A stretch of DNA of 64,000 bases from Ehretia macrophylla (GCA_037974665.1 CM075769.1:82341190-82405189), one strand, 5' to 3'. Positions 23,001 through 35,113 are shown, counted from the first letter of the stretch. Program-made: numbers and translations. Notes: generated by a model not told the origin, from the sequence alone.

Positions 23001-24256
23001 TGTGAGGCCCGACCCCAAATTGCGTGCGATACCTCATTTTGCGTGCCCTAACCTAGATGTGCGGGCCATGACCTAGGTTTGAGAATTGTATTTAGTTTTG
23101 TGTGCCTTGCATTGAATTTTGTGCATTCATATAGGGTTACGTGCGTTTACTTGAGAAACGTGCATTCGTCTCGTAGTTCATGCGATACCTCGAAGTGCGT
23201 GCCCTAAACCTAGGAAGGTGTGTCTTCACGCTAATCAAGAAAGAATCTTACACGAAGCACTAGACTATTAAACAATCCTACAAAATCCACTAACAATATA
23301 ATAATCCAAATTCCATTCACTAGAAGACAAAAATGCACCAAACACTAGACATTCCTTATTCTTTATTCTTTGTTCTTTTTGCATTTTCAACACACAACAA
23401 TTAACACCCAAAAGATGACACAAATTCGGCCATTTTATTAGCCTTGTTCGACCATACCATGGTCATGCACAAGGTTTGAGCGAAATTTCTTTATTCTAAT
23501 GCATGCCAAGACAATTTATGACACAAAGGCATTAAAAATTGCTCAAAAATCCTTCCACTAGCACAAATTTTCGGCCACTTCATCCTTGCCCATCCTAGCA
23601 ATTTCAAAATATCACATTGGAGACACAAATGCAGAATTTTTTAAGCCCAAGGCCGACATTACCCTTGAAGATGCAAAAGGCTTCCTTGTTTGTCATTTTC
23701 TTCATTTCTTTCTTCACATTTCTCTTTCCTCTTCATTCTCTCCCTCCATTTTCGGTTCTTGGCTGAGGTTTCTACCTCCTTGGTTTGTCTTCTTCACATC
23801 TTGGTTGAGCAAGGTCGAGTAGCCATCGAGAAACCCAAGCAAACAAGCTAGAGCTCGAAATCACTCTTGCATGTGCATTTGAAGCTTCATTTCGGCCTAG
23901 GTGAGTTACTAAGCATCCATTTCTTTTCTTCAAGTTCTAATTACTTGCATGCACTAAGAGATTGCTTATTAAGCTAGGAAAAATAGAGAAAAGCTAGTAG
24001 GATTTCGGAAAAGCAAAGAAAAGGAGAAGATTTGAGCTTCAACAAGGTTGTTGTGCATCTTTTGATTGATTGCAAAGGTGAGGGTAAAAAGCTTTTGAAA
24101 ACTCTTTGAAATTTCACATGCATGTTCATAAATGTGTATATTTGCTTCTGTACTTGAGTTATGTGGTCGTTCATGAGCTTAAACAACCATGCATGGCAAG
24201 ATCTTGGCTTGAAAATGCTTGAAAATTTGTGGGTGACTAGTTTGGAGAGTTTTGAA
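23001..24256 (+). repeat. 3' LTR copy, incomplete
   Basis: Aligns with the first 1.25 kb of the 5' LTR at roughly 97% identity. It ends in a short TGAA shared with the 5S spacer that resumes at 24253. Confidence 0.9.
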
Positions 24257-24552
24257 AATGTCTAATTTTGGGCTCCAAAAAGGGCAAAGCGAGCAAGCTT
24301 GCTGCCACCATCGTAGAGCTCTTGAAGAGCTTTCCAACGGTATGCTGTGCGCCGCGTAACTCCTTACGGAACAAAATTTATGGGCACCGGAGCAACGGAG
24401 ACCTGGTCACAAGCCCTATGCCCTCGGTTTGCGGGCCCAGCCACCACGTGAAGCGAAGTTATCTTGCTCAAGGTGCCGTGGGATTCGATAATAGAAATAT
24501 GGTGGATAAAGTATCTTGGCAACCCTAACCAGAGCAAAAAAAATTGAAAAGG

Positions 24553-24671
24553 GGGGTGCAACACGAGGACTTCCCTGGGGGTCACCCATCCTAGTACTGC
24601 TCTCGCCCAAGCACGCTTAAATTCAGAGTTCTGTTGGGATCCGGTACATTAGTGCTGGTATGATCGCACCC
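24553..24671 (-). rRNA. 5S rRNA gene copy 24
   Basis: About six changes (26, 38, 47, 51, 73, 96); one each in A box and C box. Type A upstream sequence in its most typical form. Confidence 0.94.
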
Positions 24672-24705
24672 GTCATGTTGATGGCACAATTCCTTTATGT
24701 GTTAA
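24672..24705 (-). promoter_or_regulatory. 5S upstream promoter, type A (example)
   Basis: Read on the minus strand: CACATAAAGG at -30 to -21, GTGCC with GC at -14/-13, and C at -1. Plant 5S genes are known to need a TATA-like box near -28, GC near -12 and C at -1. This form, with GCAC/GCCC/GAAC variants, serves most copies left of 49.3 kb. Confidence 0.75.
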
Positions 24706-25216
24706 CGGTTCACAGTCCCAGCCTAGAGAGATGGCCCATTCAGAGGGCCCAATGGCCTTAACGACAACCTATCCGCTTCAACAACCCAACATCCTCGCAA
24801 GACGAGATATCGACGCGTTGTAAGGCCCTCTAATTTCCAGCGAGTAAGGCTGTCGTCCTTTTAACAGCTCACGATGTACGATCCAGGACGAAAAAATAGA
24901 ACAAAAAAAGAAAACTGGCCTGAAACTGATGACAACGTTCGATTTTGCGCTCCAAAAAAGGACAGAATGAGCTAGCAAGCTACTATTGTAATAGAGCTCT
25001 CAGAGAGCTTTCCAATGGTATGCTGTACGCCGCGTAACTCCTTACGGATCAAAAGTTATGGGCACCGGAGCGAAGGAGACCTGGTCACAAGCCCTACGCC
25101 CTCGGTTTGCTATCCCCGCCTCCACGTGAAGGGAAGTTGTCGTGGGATTCGATAATACAAATGTGGTGGATAAAGTATCTTGGCAACCCTAACCGGAGCA
25201 AAAAAAATTGAAAAAT

Positions 25217-25335
25217 GGGGTGCAACACGAGGATTTCCGAGGGGGTCACCCATCCTAGTACTACTCTCGCCCAAGCACGTTTAACTTTAGAGTTCTGATT
25301 GGATCCGGTGCATTAGTGCTGGTATGATCGCACCT
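25217..25335 (-). rRNA. 5S rRNA gene copy 25
   Basis: About seven changes (1, 36, 47, 48, 56, 97, 102). Shares 36-site change type, 47, 56, 97 and 102 with the next copy: the two units are a recent tandem duplication. Confidence 0.94.
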
Positions 25336-25880
25336 GTCATGTTGATGGCCCAATTCCTTTATGTGTTAACGGTTCACAGTCCTAGCTTAGAGAGATAGCC
25401 CATTCAGAAGGCCCAATGGGCTTAACGACAACCCATCCTCTTCAACAACCCAGCATCCTCGCAAGACGAGATATCGACGCATTGTAGGGCCCTCTACTGT
25501 CCCGCGACTAAGGTTGTCGTCCTTTTAACAGCTCACGACGTACAATACAGGACGGAAAAACATAGCAAAATAAGTAAAGTGGCCTGAAACTGATGAAAAC
25601 GTTCGATTTTGCACTCCAAAAAAGGACACAATGAGCTAGCAAGCTACTATTGTCATAGAGCTCTCAGAGAGCTTTCCAATGGTATGCTGTACGCCGCGTA
25701 ACTCCTTACGGATCAAAAGTTATGGGCACCGGAGCGAATGAGACCTGGTCACAAGCCCTACGCCCTCGGTTTGCTATCCCCGCCTCCACGTGAAGGGAAG
25801 TTGTCGTGGGATTCGATAATAGAAATGTGGTGGATAAAGTATCTTGGCAACCCTAACCGGAGCAAAAAAAATTGAAAAAT

Positions 25881-25999
25881 GGGGTGCAACACGAGGATTT
25901 CCGAGGGGGTCACCCATCCTAGTACTACTCTCGCCCAAGCACGTTTAACTTCAGATTTCTGATCGGATCCGGTGCATTAGTGCTGGTATGATCGCACCC
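25881..25999 (-). rRNA. 5S rRNA gene copy 26
   Basis: About six changes (36, 44, 47, 56, 97, 102). Twin of copy 25; its spacer is nearly the same over 660 bp. Confidence 0.94.
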
Positions 26000-26559
26000 G
26001 TCATGTTGATGGCCCAATTCCTTTATGTGTTAACGGTTCACAGTCCCAGCTTAGAGAGATAGCCCATTCAGAAGGCCCAATGGGCTTAACGACAACCCAT
26101 CCACTTCAACAACCCAGCATCCTCGCAAGACGAGATATCGACGAATTGTAGGGCCCTCTAATGTCCCGCGACTAAGGTTGTCGTCCTTTTAACAGCTCAC
26201 GACGTACAATACAGGACGGAAAAACATAGCAAAATAAGTAAAGTGGCCTGAAACTGATGAAAACGTTCGATTTTGCGCTCCAAAAAAGGACACAATGAGC
26301 TAGCAAGCTACTATTGTCATAGAACTCTCAGAGAGCTTTGCAACGGTATGCTGTGCACCACGTAACTCCTTACGGATCAAAAGTTATGGGCACCGGAGCG
26401 AAGGAGACCTGGTCGCAAGCCCTACGCCCTCAGTTTGCTGGCCCAGCCTCCACATGAAGCGAAGTTGTCTTGCCAAAGGTGCCGTGGGATTCGATAAGAG
26501 AAATGTGGTGGATAAAGTATATTGGCAATCCTAACCGGAGCAAAAAAAAATTGAAAAGG

Positions 26560-26679
26560 GGGGTTCAACACAAGGACTTCCCAGGGGAGCTACCCATCCT
26601 AGTACTACTCTCACCCAAGCACGCTTAACTTCGGAGTTCTGATGGGATCCGGTGCATTAGTGCTGGTATGATCGCACCC
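26560..26679 (-). rRNA. 5S rRNA gene copy 27
   Basis: 120 nt because of a small insertion in the C box (plus strand GGGGAGCTACCC); other changes at 67, 107, 114. IE and C box both altered, so probably inactive. Confidence 0.92.
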
Positions 26680-27239
26680 GTCATATTGAGGGCACAATTC
26701 CTTTATGTGTTAATGGTTCACAGTCCCAGCATAGAGAGATGGCCCATTCAGAAGGCCCAATGGGCTTAACGACAACCCATCCACTTCAACAACCTAGCAT
26801 TCTTGCAAGATGAGATATTGACTTGTTGTTGGGCCCCCTAATATCCTGCGAGTAAGGTTGTCTTCCTTTTAGCAGCTCACGACATACGATCCGGGACGAA
26901 AAAACAGAGCTAAAGTAGAAAAGTGGCCCCGAAACTTATGAAAACGTTCGATTTTGGGCTCCAAAAAATGGCACAGCGAGTAAACTAGCTGCCCCCGTCA
27001 TAGAGCTCTCGGAGGGCTTTTCAACGGTATGTTGTGTGGCGCGTAACTCCTTACGGATCAAAAGTTATGGGCACCAAAGCGAAGGAGACCTGGTCACAAG
27101 CCCTACGCCCTCGGTTTGCTGGCCCAGCCTCGACGTGAAGCGAAGTTGTCTTGCCCAAGGTGTTGTGGGATTCGATAATAGAAATGTGGTGGATAAAGTA
27201 CCTTGGCAACCATAACAGGAGGAAAAAAAATTTAAAATG

Positions 27240-27358
27240 GGGGTACAACACGAGGACTTCCCAGGGGGTCACCCATCCTAGTACTACTCTCGCCTAAGCA
27301 CGCCTAACTTCGGAGTTCTGATGGGATCTGGTGCATTAGTGCTGTTATGATCGCACCT
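27240..27358 (-). rRNA. 5S rRNA gene copy 28
   Basis: About six changes (1, 14, 30, 55, 64, 114). Shares 1, 14, 30, 55 and 64 with copy 53, 20.7 kb away. Confidence 0.94.
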
Positions 27359-27916
27359 GTCATGTTGACGGCACAATTCCTTTATGTGTTGACGGTTCAC
27401 AGACCCAGCCTAGAGAGATGGCCCATTCAGAAGGTCCAATGGGCTTAACGACAACCCATCCACTTAAAAAACCCCGCATCCTCCCAAGACGAGATATCGA
27501 CGCGTTGTAGGGCCCTATAATGTCCCACGAGTAAGGTTGTCGTCCTTTTAACAGCTCACGACGTAAGATCCAGGATGGAAAAACAGAGCTAAAATAGAAA
27601 AGTGGCCCGAAACTCATCAAAACTTTCGATTTTGGGCTCCAAAAAGGGCACAGCAAGCAAGTTGGCTGCCACCGTTGTTGAGCTCTCAGAGAGCTTTCCA
27701 ACGATATGCTTTGCGCCGCGTAACTCCTTACGGATCAAAAGTTATAGGCATCAGAGCGAAAGAGACCTGGTCACAAGCCCTACGCCCTCGTTTTGCTGGC
27801 CCAACCTCCACGTGAATCGAAGTTGTCTTGCCCAAAGTGCCGTGGAATTCGATAATAGAAATGTGGGGGATAAAGTATCGTGGCAACCCTAACCGGAGAG
27901 AAAAAAATTTAAAAGG

Positions 27917-28035
27917 GGGGTGCAACACGAGGACTTCCCAAGGGGTCACCCAACCTAGTATTACTCTCGCCCAAGCACGCTTAACTTCGGAGTTCTGATG
28001 GGAACCGGTGCATTAGTGCTGGTATGATCGTACCC
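27917..28035 (-). rRNA. 5S rRNA gene copy 29 (BamHI-loss variant)
   Basis: Exactly the five-site set 5/32/75/83/95 and no other change that I see; the cleanest member of this variant family. Confidence 0.95.
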
Positions 28036-28593
28036 GTCATGTTGATGGCCCAATTCCTTTATGTGTTAACGGTTCACAGTCCCAGACTAGAGAGATAGCC
28101 CATTCAGAAGGCCCAATGGGCTTAACGACAACCCATCCGCTTCAACAACCCAGCATCCTAACAATACGAGATATCGAGGCGTGGTAGGGCCCTCTAATGT
28201 CACGCGAGTATGGTTGTCGTCCTTTTAACAGCTCACGACGTACGATACAGGACGGAAAAACATAGCAAAATCAGAAAAGTGTCCCGAAACTGATGAAAAA
28301 GTTCGATTTTGGGCTCCAAAAATGGCATAGCGAACAAGCTAGCTACACCCGTCGTAGAGCTCTCGAAGAGCTTTCCAACGGTATGTTGTGCGCCGCATAA
28401 CTCCTTACGGATCAAAAGTTATGGGCACCTGAGCGACGGAGACCTGGTTACAAGCCCTACGCCCTCGGTTTGCGGGCCCAGCCTCCACGTGAAGTAAAGT
28501 TGTCTTGCCCAAGGTGCTGTGGGATTTGATAATATAAATGTGGTGGATAAAGTATCTTGGCAACCCTAACCGGAGCAAAAAAAAATGAAAATG

Positions 28594-28712
28594 GGGGTAC
28601 AACACGAGGACTTCGCAGGGGGTCACCCATCCTAGTACTACTCTCATCCAAGCACGCTTAACTTCGTAGTTCTGATCGGATCCGGTGCATTAGTGTTGGT
28701 AAGATCGCGCAC
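28594..28712 (-). rRNA. 5S rRNA gene copy 30, diverged
   Basis: About ten changes (2, 4, 11, 17, 36, 46, 66, 67, 98, 114), several in helix I. Confidence 0.9.
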
Positions 28713-29270
28713 ATCAGGTTGGGGGAACAATTCCTTTATGTGTTAACGGTTCACAGTCCCAGCCTAGAGAGATGGCACATTCAGAAGGCCGAATAGGCTT
28801 AACGACAACCCATCAGCTTCAACAACCTAGCATCCTTGCAAGACAAGATATCGATGCGTTGTAGGGCTCTCTAATGTCCCGCGAGTAAGGTTGTTGTCCT
28901 TTTAACAGCTCACGATGTACGATTCGGGACCAAAAAACATAGCAAAACTAGAAAAGTGTCCCGAAACGGATGAAAACGTTCAATTTTGGGCTCCAAAAAG
29001 GGCACAGCGAGGAAGCTACCTGCCTCCATCGTAGAGCTCTCGAAGAGCTTTCCAAAGTTATGCTGTGCACCGCGTAACTCCTTACGGATCAAAAGTTATG
29101 GTCACCGGAGCGACGGAGACCTGGTCACAAGCCCTACGCCCTCGGTTTGCAGGCCCAACCTCCACGTGAAGCGAAGTTGTCTTGCCCAAGGTGGAATGGG
29201 ATTCGATAATTGATATGTGGTGGATAAAGTATCTTGGCAACCCTAACCGGAGCAAAAGAAATTGAAAAGG

Positions 29271-29389
29271 GGGGTGCAACATGAGGACTTCCCAGGGGGT
29301 CACCAATCCTAGTACTACTCTCGCCCAAGCACGCTTAACTTTGGAGTTCTGATCGGATCCGGTGCATTAGTGCTGGTATGATCGCACCC
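29271..29389 (-). rRNA. 5S rRNA gene copy 31
   Basis: About four changes (36, 48, 85, 108); C box changed at 85. Upstream box reads CAAATAAAGG. Confidence 0.95.
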
Positions 29390-29948
29390 ATCACGTTGAG
29401 GGCACAATTCCTTTATTTGTTAACGGTTCGCAGTCCCAACCTAGAGAGATTGCCCATTTAGAAGGCCCAATTGGCTTAATGACAACCCATCCACTTCGAC
29501 AAACTAGCATCCTCGTAAGACGAGATATCGACGCGTTGTAGGGCCCTCTAATGTCCTGCGAGTAAGGTTGTCATCCTTTTAACAGCTCACGACGTATGAT
29601 CCGGGATGGAAAAACAGAGCTAAATAAGAAAAGTGGCCCAAAACTGATGAAAACGTTCGATTTTGGGCTCCAAAAATGGGTAGAACGAGCAAGCTAGCTA
29701 ACCCCGTCGTAGAGCTCTCGGAGTGCCTTCCAACGGTATGCTGTGCGCTTCATAACTCCTCACGGATCAAAAGTTATGGGCACCGGAGCGAATGAGACCT
29801 GGTCACAAGCCCGACGCCCTCGGTTTGCTAACCCCGGCTCCATGTGAAGCGAAGTTGTCTTGTCCAAGGTGCCATGGGATTCGATAACAGAAATGTGGTG
29901 GATAAAGAATCTTGGCAACCCTAATCGGAGCAAAAAAAATTGAAAAGG

Positions 29949-30067
29949 GGGGTGCAACACGAGGACTTCCCAGTGGGTCATCCATCCTACTAGTACTCTC
30001 GCCCCAGCACGCTTAACTTTGGAGTTCTGATGGGATCCGGTGCATTATTGCTGGTATGAATGCACCC
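29949..30067 (-). rRNA. 5S rRNA gene copy 32 (five-change variant family)
   Basis: About nine changes: the set 48/63/75/87/94 plus 7, 8, 20 and 78. Shares 7 and 8 with copy 15. Confidence 0.93.
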
Positions 30068-30625
30068 GTCATGTTGATGACCCAATTCCTTTATGTGTTA
30101 ACGGTTCACAGTCCCAGCCTAGAGAAATAGCCCATTCAGAAGGCCCAATGGGCTTAACGACAACCCATCCGCTTCAACAACCCAGCATCCTTGCAATACG
30201 AGATATCGAGGCGTGGTAGGGCCCTCTAATGTCACGCGAGTATGGTTGTCGTCCTTTTAACAGCTCACGACGTACGATACAGGACGGAAAAATATAGCAA
30301 AATCAGAAAAGTGTCCCGAAACTGATGAAAACGTTCGATTTTGGGCTCCAAAAATGGCACAGTGAGCAAGCAAGCTATACCCGTCGTAGAGCTCTCGAAG
30401 GGCTTTCCAACGGTATGTTGTGCGCCGTGTAACTTCTTACGAATCAAAAGTTTTGGGAACCTGAGCGACGGAGACCTGGTCACAAGCCCTACGCCCTCGG
30501 TTTGCGCCCCCAACCTCCACATGAAGCAAAGTTGCCCTGCCCAAGGTGCTGTGGGATTCGATAATATAAATGTGGTGGATAAAGTATCTTGGTAACCCTA
30601 ACTGGAGCAAAAAAAATTGAAAAGG

Positions 30626-30744
30626 AGTGTGCAACACGCGGACTTCCCAAGGGTTCACCCATCCTAGTACTACTCTCACCGAAGCACGCTTAACTTCAGA
30701 GTTCTGATCGGATCCGGTGCATTAATGCTGGTAAGATCGCGCCC
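30626..30744 (-). rRNA. 5S rRNA gene copy 33, diverged
   Basis: About twelve changes spread over helix I, IE, A and C boxes; among the worst copies. Its upstream spacer is split by the solo LTR 390 bp away. Confidence 0.9.
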
Positions 30745-31129
30745 GTCATGTTGAGGGAACAATTCCTTTATGTGTTAACGGTTCACAGTCCCGGCCTAGA
30801 GAGATGGCCCATTCAGAAGGCCCAATGGGCTTAATGACAACCCATCCGCTTCAACAACCCAGCATCCTAGCAAGGCGAGATATTGACGCGTTGTAGGGCC
30901 GTCTAATTTCCCGCGAGTATGGTTGTCGTCCTTTTAACGGCTCACGACGTACGATCCGGCACCGAAAAACATAGCAAAATTAGAAAAGTGTCCCGAAACT
31001 GATGAAAATTTTCAATTTTGGGCTCCAAAAAGGGCACAACGAGCAAGCTAGCTGCCCCCATCGTAGAGCTCTCGAAGAGGTTTCCAAAGGTATGCTGTGT
31101 ACCGCGTAACTCCCTACGGATCAAAAGTT

Positions 31130-31133
31130 ATGG
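31130..31133. repeat. Left target-site duplication of the solo LTR
   Basis: ATGG, repeated at 34940-34943. Removing the LTR and one ATGG restores the spacer text AAAAGTTATGGTCACCGG and a 678-bp unit. Confidence 0.85.
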
Positions 31134-34100
31134 TGTCACGCCCCAACCCGGCCTATAAAGGTTAGACTAGGGTGTGATCTAAACAATCAAGTCCTCATCA
31201 CATTCTTAATCATTCTAGGAGGTTTAACACTTAACGTTTTATTCTAGACTCCAAAACTTTCCGGAAATCCGGCAGCATGACGGCTGTAATTGAGCTCTTT
31301 GTTTTGACCTAAATTTTCTAACAGCCTCAAAATTTACCATTTCAAATTCAATTCCATCTAAGATTACTATTATTCTATCATTTGAATTGCCTATTGGTTC
31401 ATTCGGCGTCTCGTTTGATTTATAACCTAACATGATACTATGTCTCGTTTGTTCATTTATCCTCATTTCAAAATATACCTGTTGATCTTAGCTTATTAGC
31501 GAGTACCTGCTGAGATTGGATAAGTTCATTAACCTATTTCTTAACTAAGCATCATAACCTGTGATAGATACTAGCGGTAGTAAAAGCAAAACGATCATAG
31601 TAGTGTCATGTCTAGTATCAGTCTACTTAAAATAAGTACAACCCAAAATTAGACCCCAAATTACAGCGGGGGTCTTTTTCATCACAAGCAACAACAACAT
31701 GAGGGAAATAGTCTATAAGTAACAAAAGTTCACAAGAAGTCACGTTCAAGCAAAACAACGATAACAAGCAATCATTCCAGAGGTTCATCATTAGGTACAT
31801 TGAGCTCGGGTTCCTGTGCCTGTTCTTCTTCACCTGAAATGATGAAAGAGGGTGAGTCCTTATGAACTCAGCGAGGGGGAACGAGAAATAAGTTTGAAAC
31901 TCATTTTCCGGTTAAACTTATGAAAATCCCTTTTTCAAACATTAATACAACAGAAGTACAAGTACAGAAATACAAATACAGAAACAGGAATACCAGTCTT
32001 TCCTCCCCGAGGTTCTCTAGGATCCAAGCGAGAGTACTTATACATATAATAAAAAGGATACGGTGAGCTTTTGCTCTCAGATCAGATCCAGGATCAACTG
32101 TTGCGGCCGACTTCAAATCATCCCCCAAACACACCAAGTGGGTGTACTCCGGATGTACCCCAAAATCCTATGACCCAACTCTCCGAGGAAGTCTAGCCCC
32201 CAAGCGAGAGAGGGAATGGGACCGTGGTGGTCCCGGTATCACCGGCAAGCCCGATGCCGCCCGGCGTACGTGATCACTACCATGCCAACAGGAAAGGTTG
32301 CAACCTTGTATGCAATGCACATTTATGACAGGTAATATATATCACAGAAGGAGGACAACAAAGTAGGTCACCTCCGGAGAGTCATAAGATTGCACATTGA
32401 CAGATAAACAAGCAGGGCACGATAAGACAGGACATTTCAGTTGAAAGGCATATAGAGTTATATGGAAATTAAACGGGCAGCAATGTAACACATGTAAAAC
32501 AGGCCATGTAACTCATTAAAAGTCCACGCAATCAAGTGATAAGATTACTCAACATGTAGTGATATCAACAAGGGTTCAAATGCGAGAAAAGCTTATTTGT
32601 CAACATGCAAAGGTCAAGAGATCACTTTTAAAGTTATAAAACATTTACGGGCAGCCCACCCAACGTACAGTTTCCTCACAATATCCAATGGTTAACACTT
32701 AGCAAGAATATTTAATCATTAGGGTTTCCATTTCATGCATAATCGTGCGATCAAACCTTAAGTCAACTTAACATCATTCCCAAGTCATACATCATTCAAT
32801 TCATACATCCTCAAGTGCTTAAAACAGTCCACATAATATTCCAACACCACAATTCCAAGCAACTAGTGCCACAAAAGAGGTTACAATAGTTTTCCAAGCA
32901 CATAGCTAAGTGGAACACTTACTGCAATAGGCTGTTTTCTCATGATCAATGGGATAATCAAACAATCTCCAAATTCAGTGAATAAGATGTCAAATTAAAG
33001 CTTAAGAAGTTATCTAAAATCAGAAACAAGCCTTGCATCAATTGGAGTTCAGAATCATTAGTTATAACCGAAACAGTGAGGTAACACAAAACTGTCCAGA
33101 TTTGCACACTTTTCAGAAAATGACGTTTTTGAGGTCCTTAGAGTCATTTTTAGCTTTGGTCTATTTCTGACAAAGTTGTCCAGAACTGAAAAATCTATCA
33201 GCACACCAATTTTCATGCATTTTGGACAACATTTACTAAGTCAAATATGGTTCGTTCCACAAGGTCAGTGCATCTGCCAAAACCTGATTCATTTTTCCAG
33301 ATTTCCAGATTTGGTCACATTTTAATGATTTGCCATTTTGAGGACCTTAGAGTCAAAATTTGCTTCGACCTATTTCTGGGAAAAATGTTCAAAACTGCCC
33401 AAACTAGTCACCTACCAATTTTCAAGCATTTTCAACACCATTTTCTTAGCTAAACTTACCTCGAACAGACTGGTCAGAGAGCTGTCACATAAATTCGACT
33501 TCACCTAGCATCATTTTCAAGCCAAGTTCTTGCCATGCATGGTTGTTTAAGCTCATGGACGACCACATAACTCAAGTACAGAAGCAAATATACTCATTTG
33601 TGAACATGCATGTGAAATTTCAAGGAGTTTTCAAAAGCTTTTAACCCTCACCTTATCAACACAACCAGGTAGATGCAGAATGTTCTTGAAAATGCACCAA
33701 TGAAGCTTCTTTCTTGCTTTCCTTTGCTTTGGAAGATGCTTGTGTGTTATGGTCAGAAATTTTTCAGACTTGGGAGCCTATGAAAATACTAAGTTCGAGA
33801 GAGAGAGGAGATGGAAGCTTGATAGAAGGTTTCCAAGCAAAGATAAAGTTAAAGATGCTTTGGATGTTTTTAATTGCATGTGTCGGCCAAGAGCTCTACA
33901 ATTTCTGAAAATTCCTTAGTCATTGTGCATTATTGGAATGTGAAGATGCTTGGAGTGTTTTGACCGAGAAAGTGGAGCATGGTAGGTATGTTTGATTCAT
34001 TTTTTTTATTCATTTTGTCATAGGCTTGTCTAGGAATATTTTAAACTATGCAAGCTTGTTAATTTGCATCACATGGTCGGCCAAAGCAATGTTACAATCT

Positions 34101-34939
34101 GAATTTTGTTTGTTTTGAGCATTATTATATTGTATGTGCTTGGGATATACAAAGGCTGGTCGGTTATGGTGAGAAATTGAGGGAAATTGAGCAATTTTTT
34201 TAATGCCTTATGTCATTTTTTTGTCTTTGCATGCATAGAATAAAATATGTTGCTAAATTTTCTTGCTCAAGAACAAGACATGGCCGGCTATTGCATGTGC
34301 CAATTCTGAATTTTGTGTCTTCTTTTGAGTCTTATTTTATTGTATTTTGGAAGTGCAAAAAAAAAAAAAGAATAAAGCAAAAAGAATAAAGAATGTTTTG
34401 TTTTTGGTGCATTTTTGTCTTCTAGTGAAATGAATTTGGATTATTATATTGTTAGTGGATTTTGTAGGATTGTTTAATAGTCTAGTGCTTCGTGTAAGAT
34501 GCTTTCTTAATTAGCGTGAAGACACGCTTTCCTAAGTTTAGGGCACGCACTTCGAGGTAGGGCACGGACTACGAGACGAATGGACGTTTTTGAAGGAATC
34601 GCACGTAACCCCATATGAATGCACGTAAACCAATGCAAGGCACGTAATTCAATGTAATACACACAAATCAAGGTACGACTCTTAAACCTAGGTTAAGGTA
34701 CGCAGTTCAAGGTTAGGGTACACAAAACGAGATAACACACGTATATCGAGGTCAGGGCACGTATTTCTAGGTACCGCACGTGAGTCGGGGATTAGGGCAC
34801 ACTATTCTAGGTCAAGGCACGTACGACGAGGTATGCACGAAAACCAAGATAGGACACGTAATCCAAGGTCGGTCATATAATTAAGGGTCTGTTGCACACA
34901 AATCGAGGTAAGGCACATTATTCGGGGTCGGGCCTCACA
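31134..34939 (-). mobile_element. Solo LTR, Tekay/Del-like family
   Basis: 3806 bp on the minus strand, with the same ends as the LTR at 15168 (plus strand TGTCACGCCCC ... GGGCCTCACA). It has no internal region, as left by recombination between the two LTRs of one insertion. It aligns with the other LTR in blocks but differs in its middle and has a longer repeat region at its 5' end (34540-34939), so it is another subfamily and clearly more diverged than the LTR pair of the first element is from each other. Confidence 0.9.
34540..34939 (-). repeat. Degenerate 20-22 bp tandem repeat at the LTR 5' end
   Basis: About 18-20 imperfect copies of a unit like ACGTGCCCTAACCTCGAT read on the minus strand. 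The matching part of the other LTR (15175-15400) has about ten. Confidence 0.75.
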
Positions 34940-34943
34940 ATGG
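34940..34943. repeat. Right target-site duplication of the solo LTR
   Basis: ATGG, the partner of 31130-31133; followed by TCACCGG of the interrupted 5S spacer. Confidence 0.85.
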
Positions 34944-35113
34944 TCACCGGAGCGAAAGAGACTTGGTCACAAGCCCTACGCCCTAGGTTTGCTGGCCCAG
35001 CCTCCACGTGAAGCGAAGTTGTCTTGCCCAAGGTGCTATGGGATTCGATAATAGAAATGTGGTGGATAAAGTATCTTGGCAACCCTAACCGGAGAAAAAA
35101 GAAATTGAAAAGG

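Larger units (their letters stand above)
15168..24256 (+). mobile_element. Ty3/gypsy LTR retrotransposon, Tekay/Del-like chromovirus, broken
   Basis: A fossil element lying in the 5S array, opposite in direction to the 5S genes. Parts in order: 5' LTR, initiator-Met-tRNA type primer site, gag, protease, reverse transcriptase, RNase H, integrase, chromodomain, polypurine tract and an incomplete 3' LTR copy. The chromodomain after integrase and the long LTR (about 3.5 kb) point to the Tekay/Del clade. The internal region is broken in several places (of the order of five to ten), so it cannot make a whole polyprotein. The two LTR copies differ at roughly 30 sites over about 1.25 kb by eye (2-3%), which at usual plant rates suggests insertion of the order of one million years ago. 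No target duplication can be read because the right end runs directly into 5S spacer. Confidence 0.9.
24253..31133 (-). repeat. 5S rDNA tandem array, segment 2 (10 gene copies)
   Basis: Same units and direction as segment 1. The unit at the left edge begins inside the spacer, so about 215 bp of spacer are missing beside the retrotransposon. Units between gene starts 24553, 25217 and 25881 are 664 bp, short by about 15 bp (loss of the CTTGCCCAAGGTGCC block). Spacers hold no gene. Confidence 0.96.

Noticed and set aside
31627-32137. Short minus-strand open frames in the solo LTR
   Set aside because: Noncoding LTR sequence; the texts match LTR, not a gene.
34358-34370. A-run as a possible poly(A) tail of a LINE or SINE
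   Set aside because: A single A13 run inside the solo LTR with no target duplication or element body beside it.
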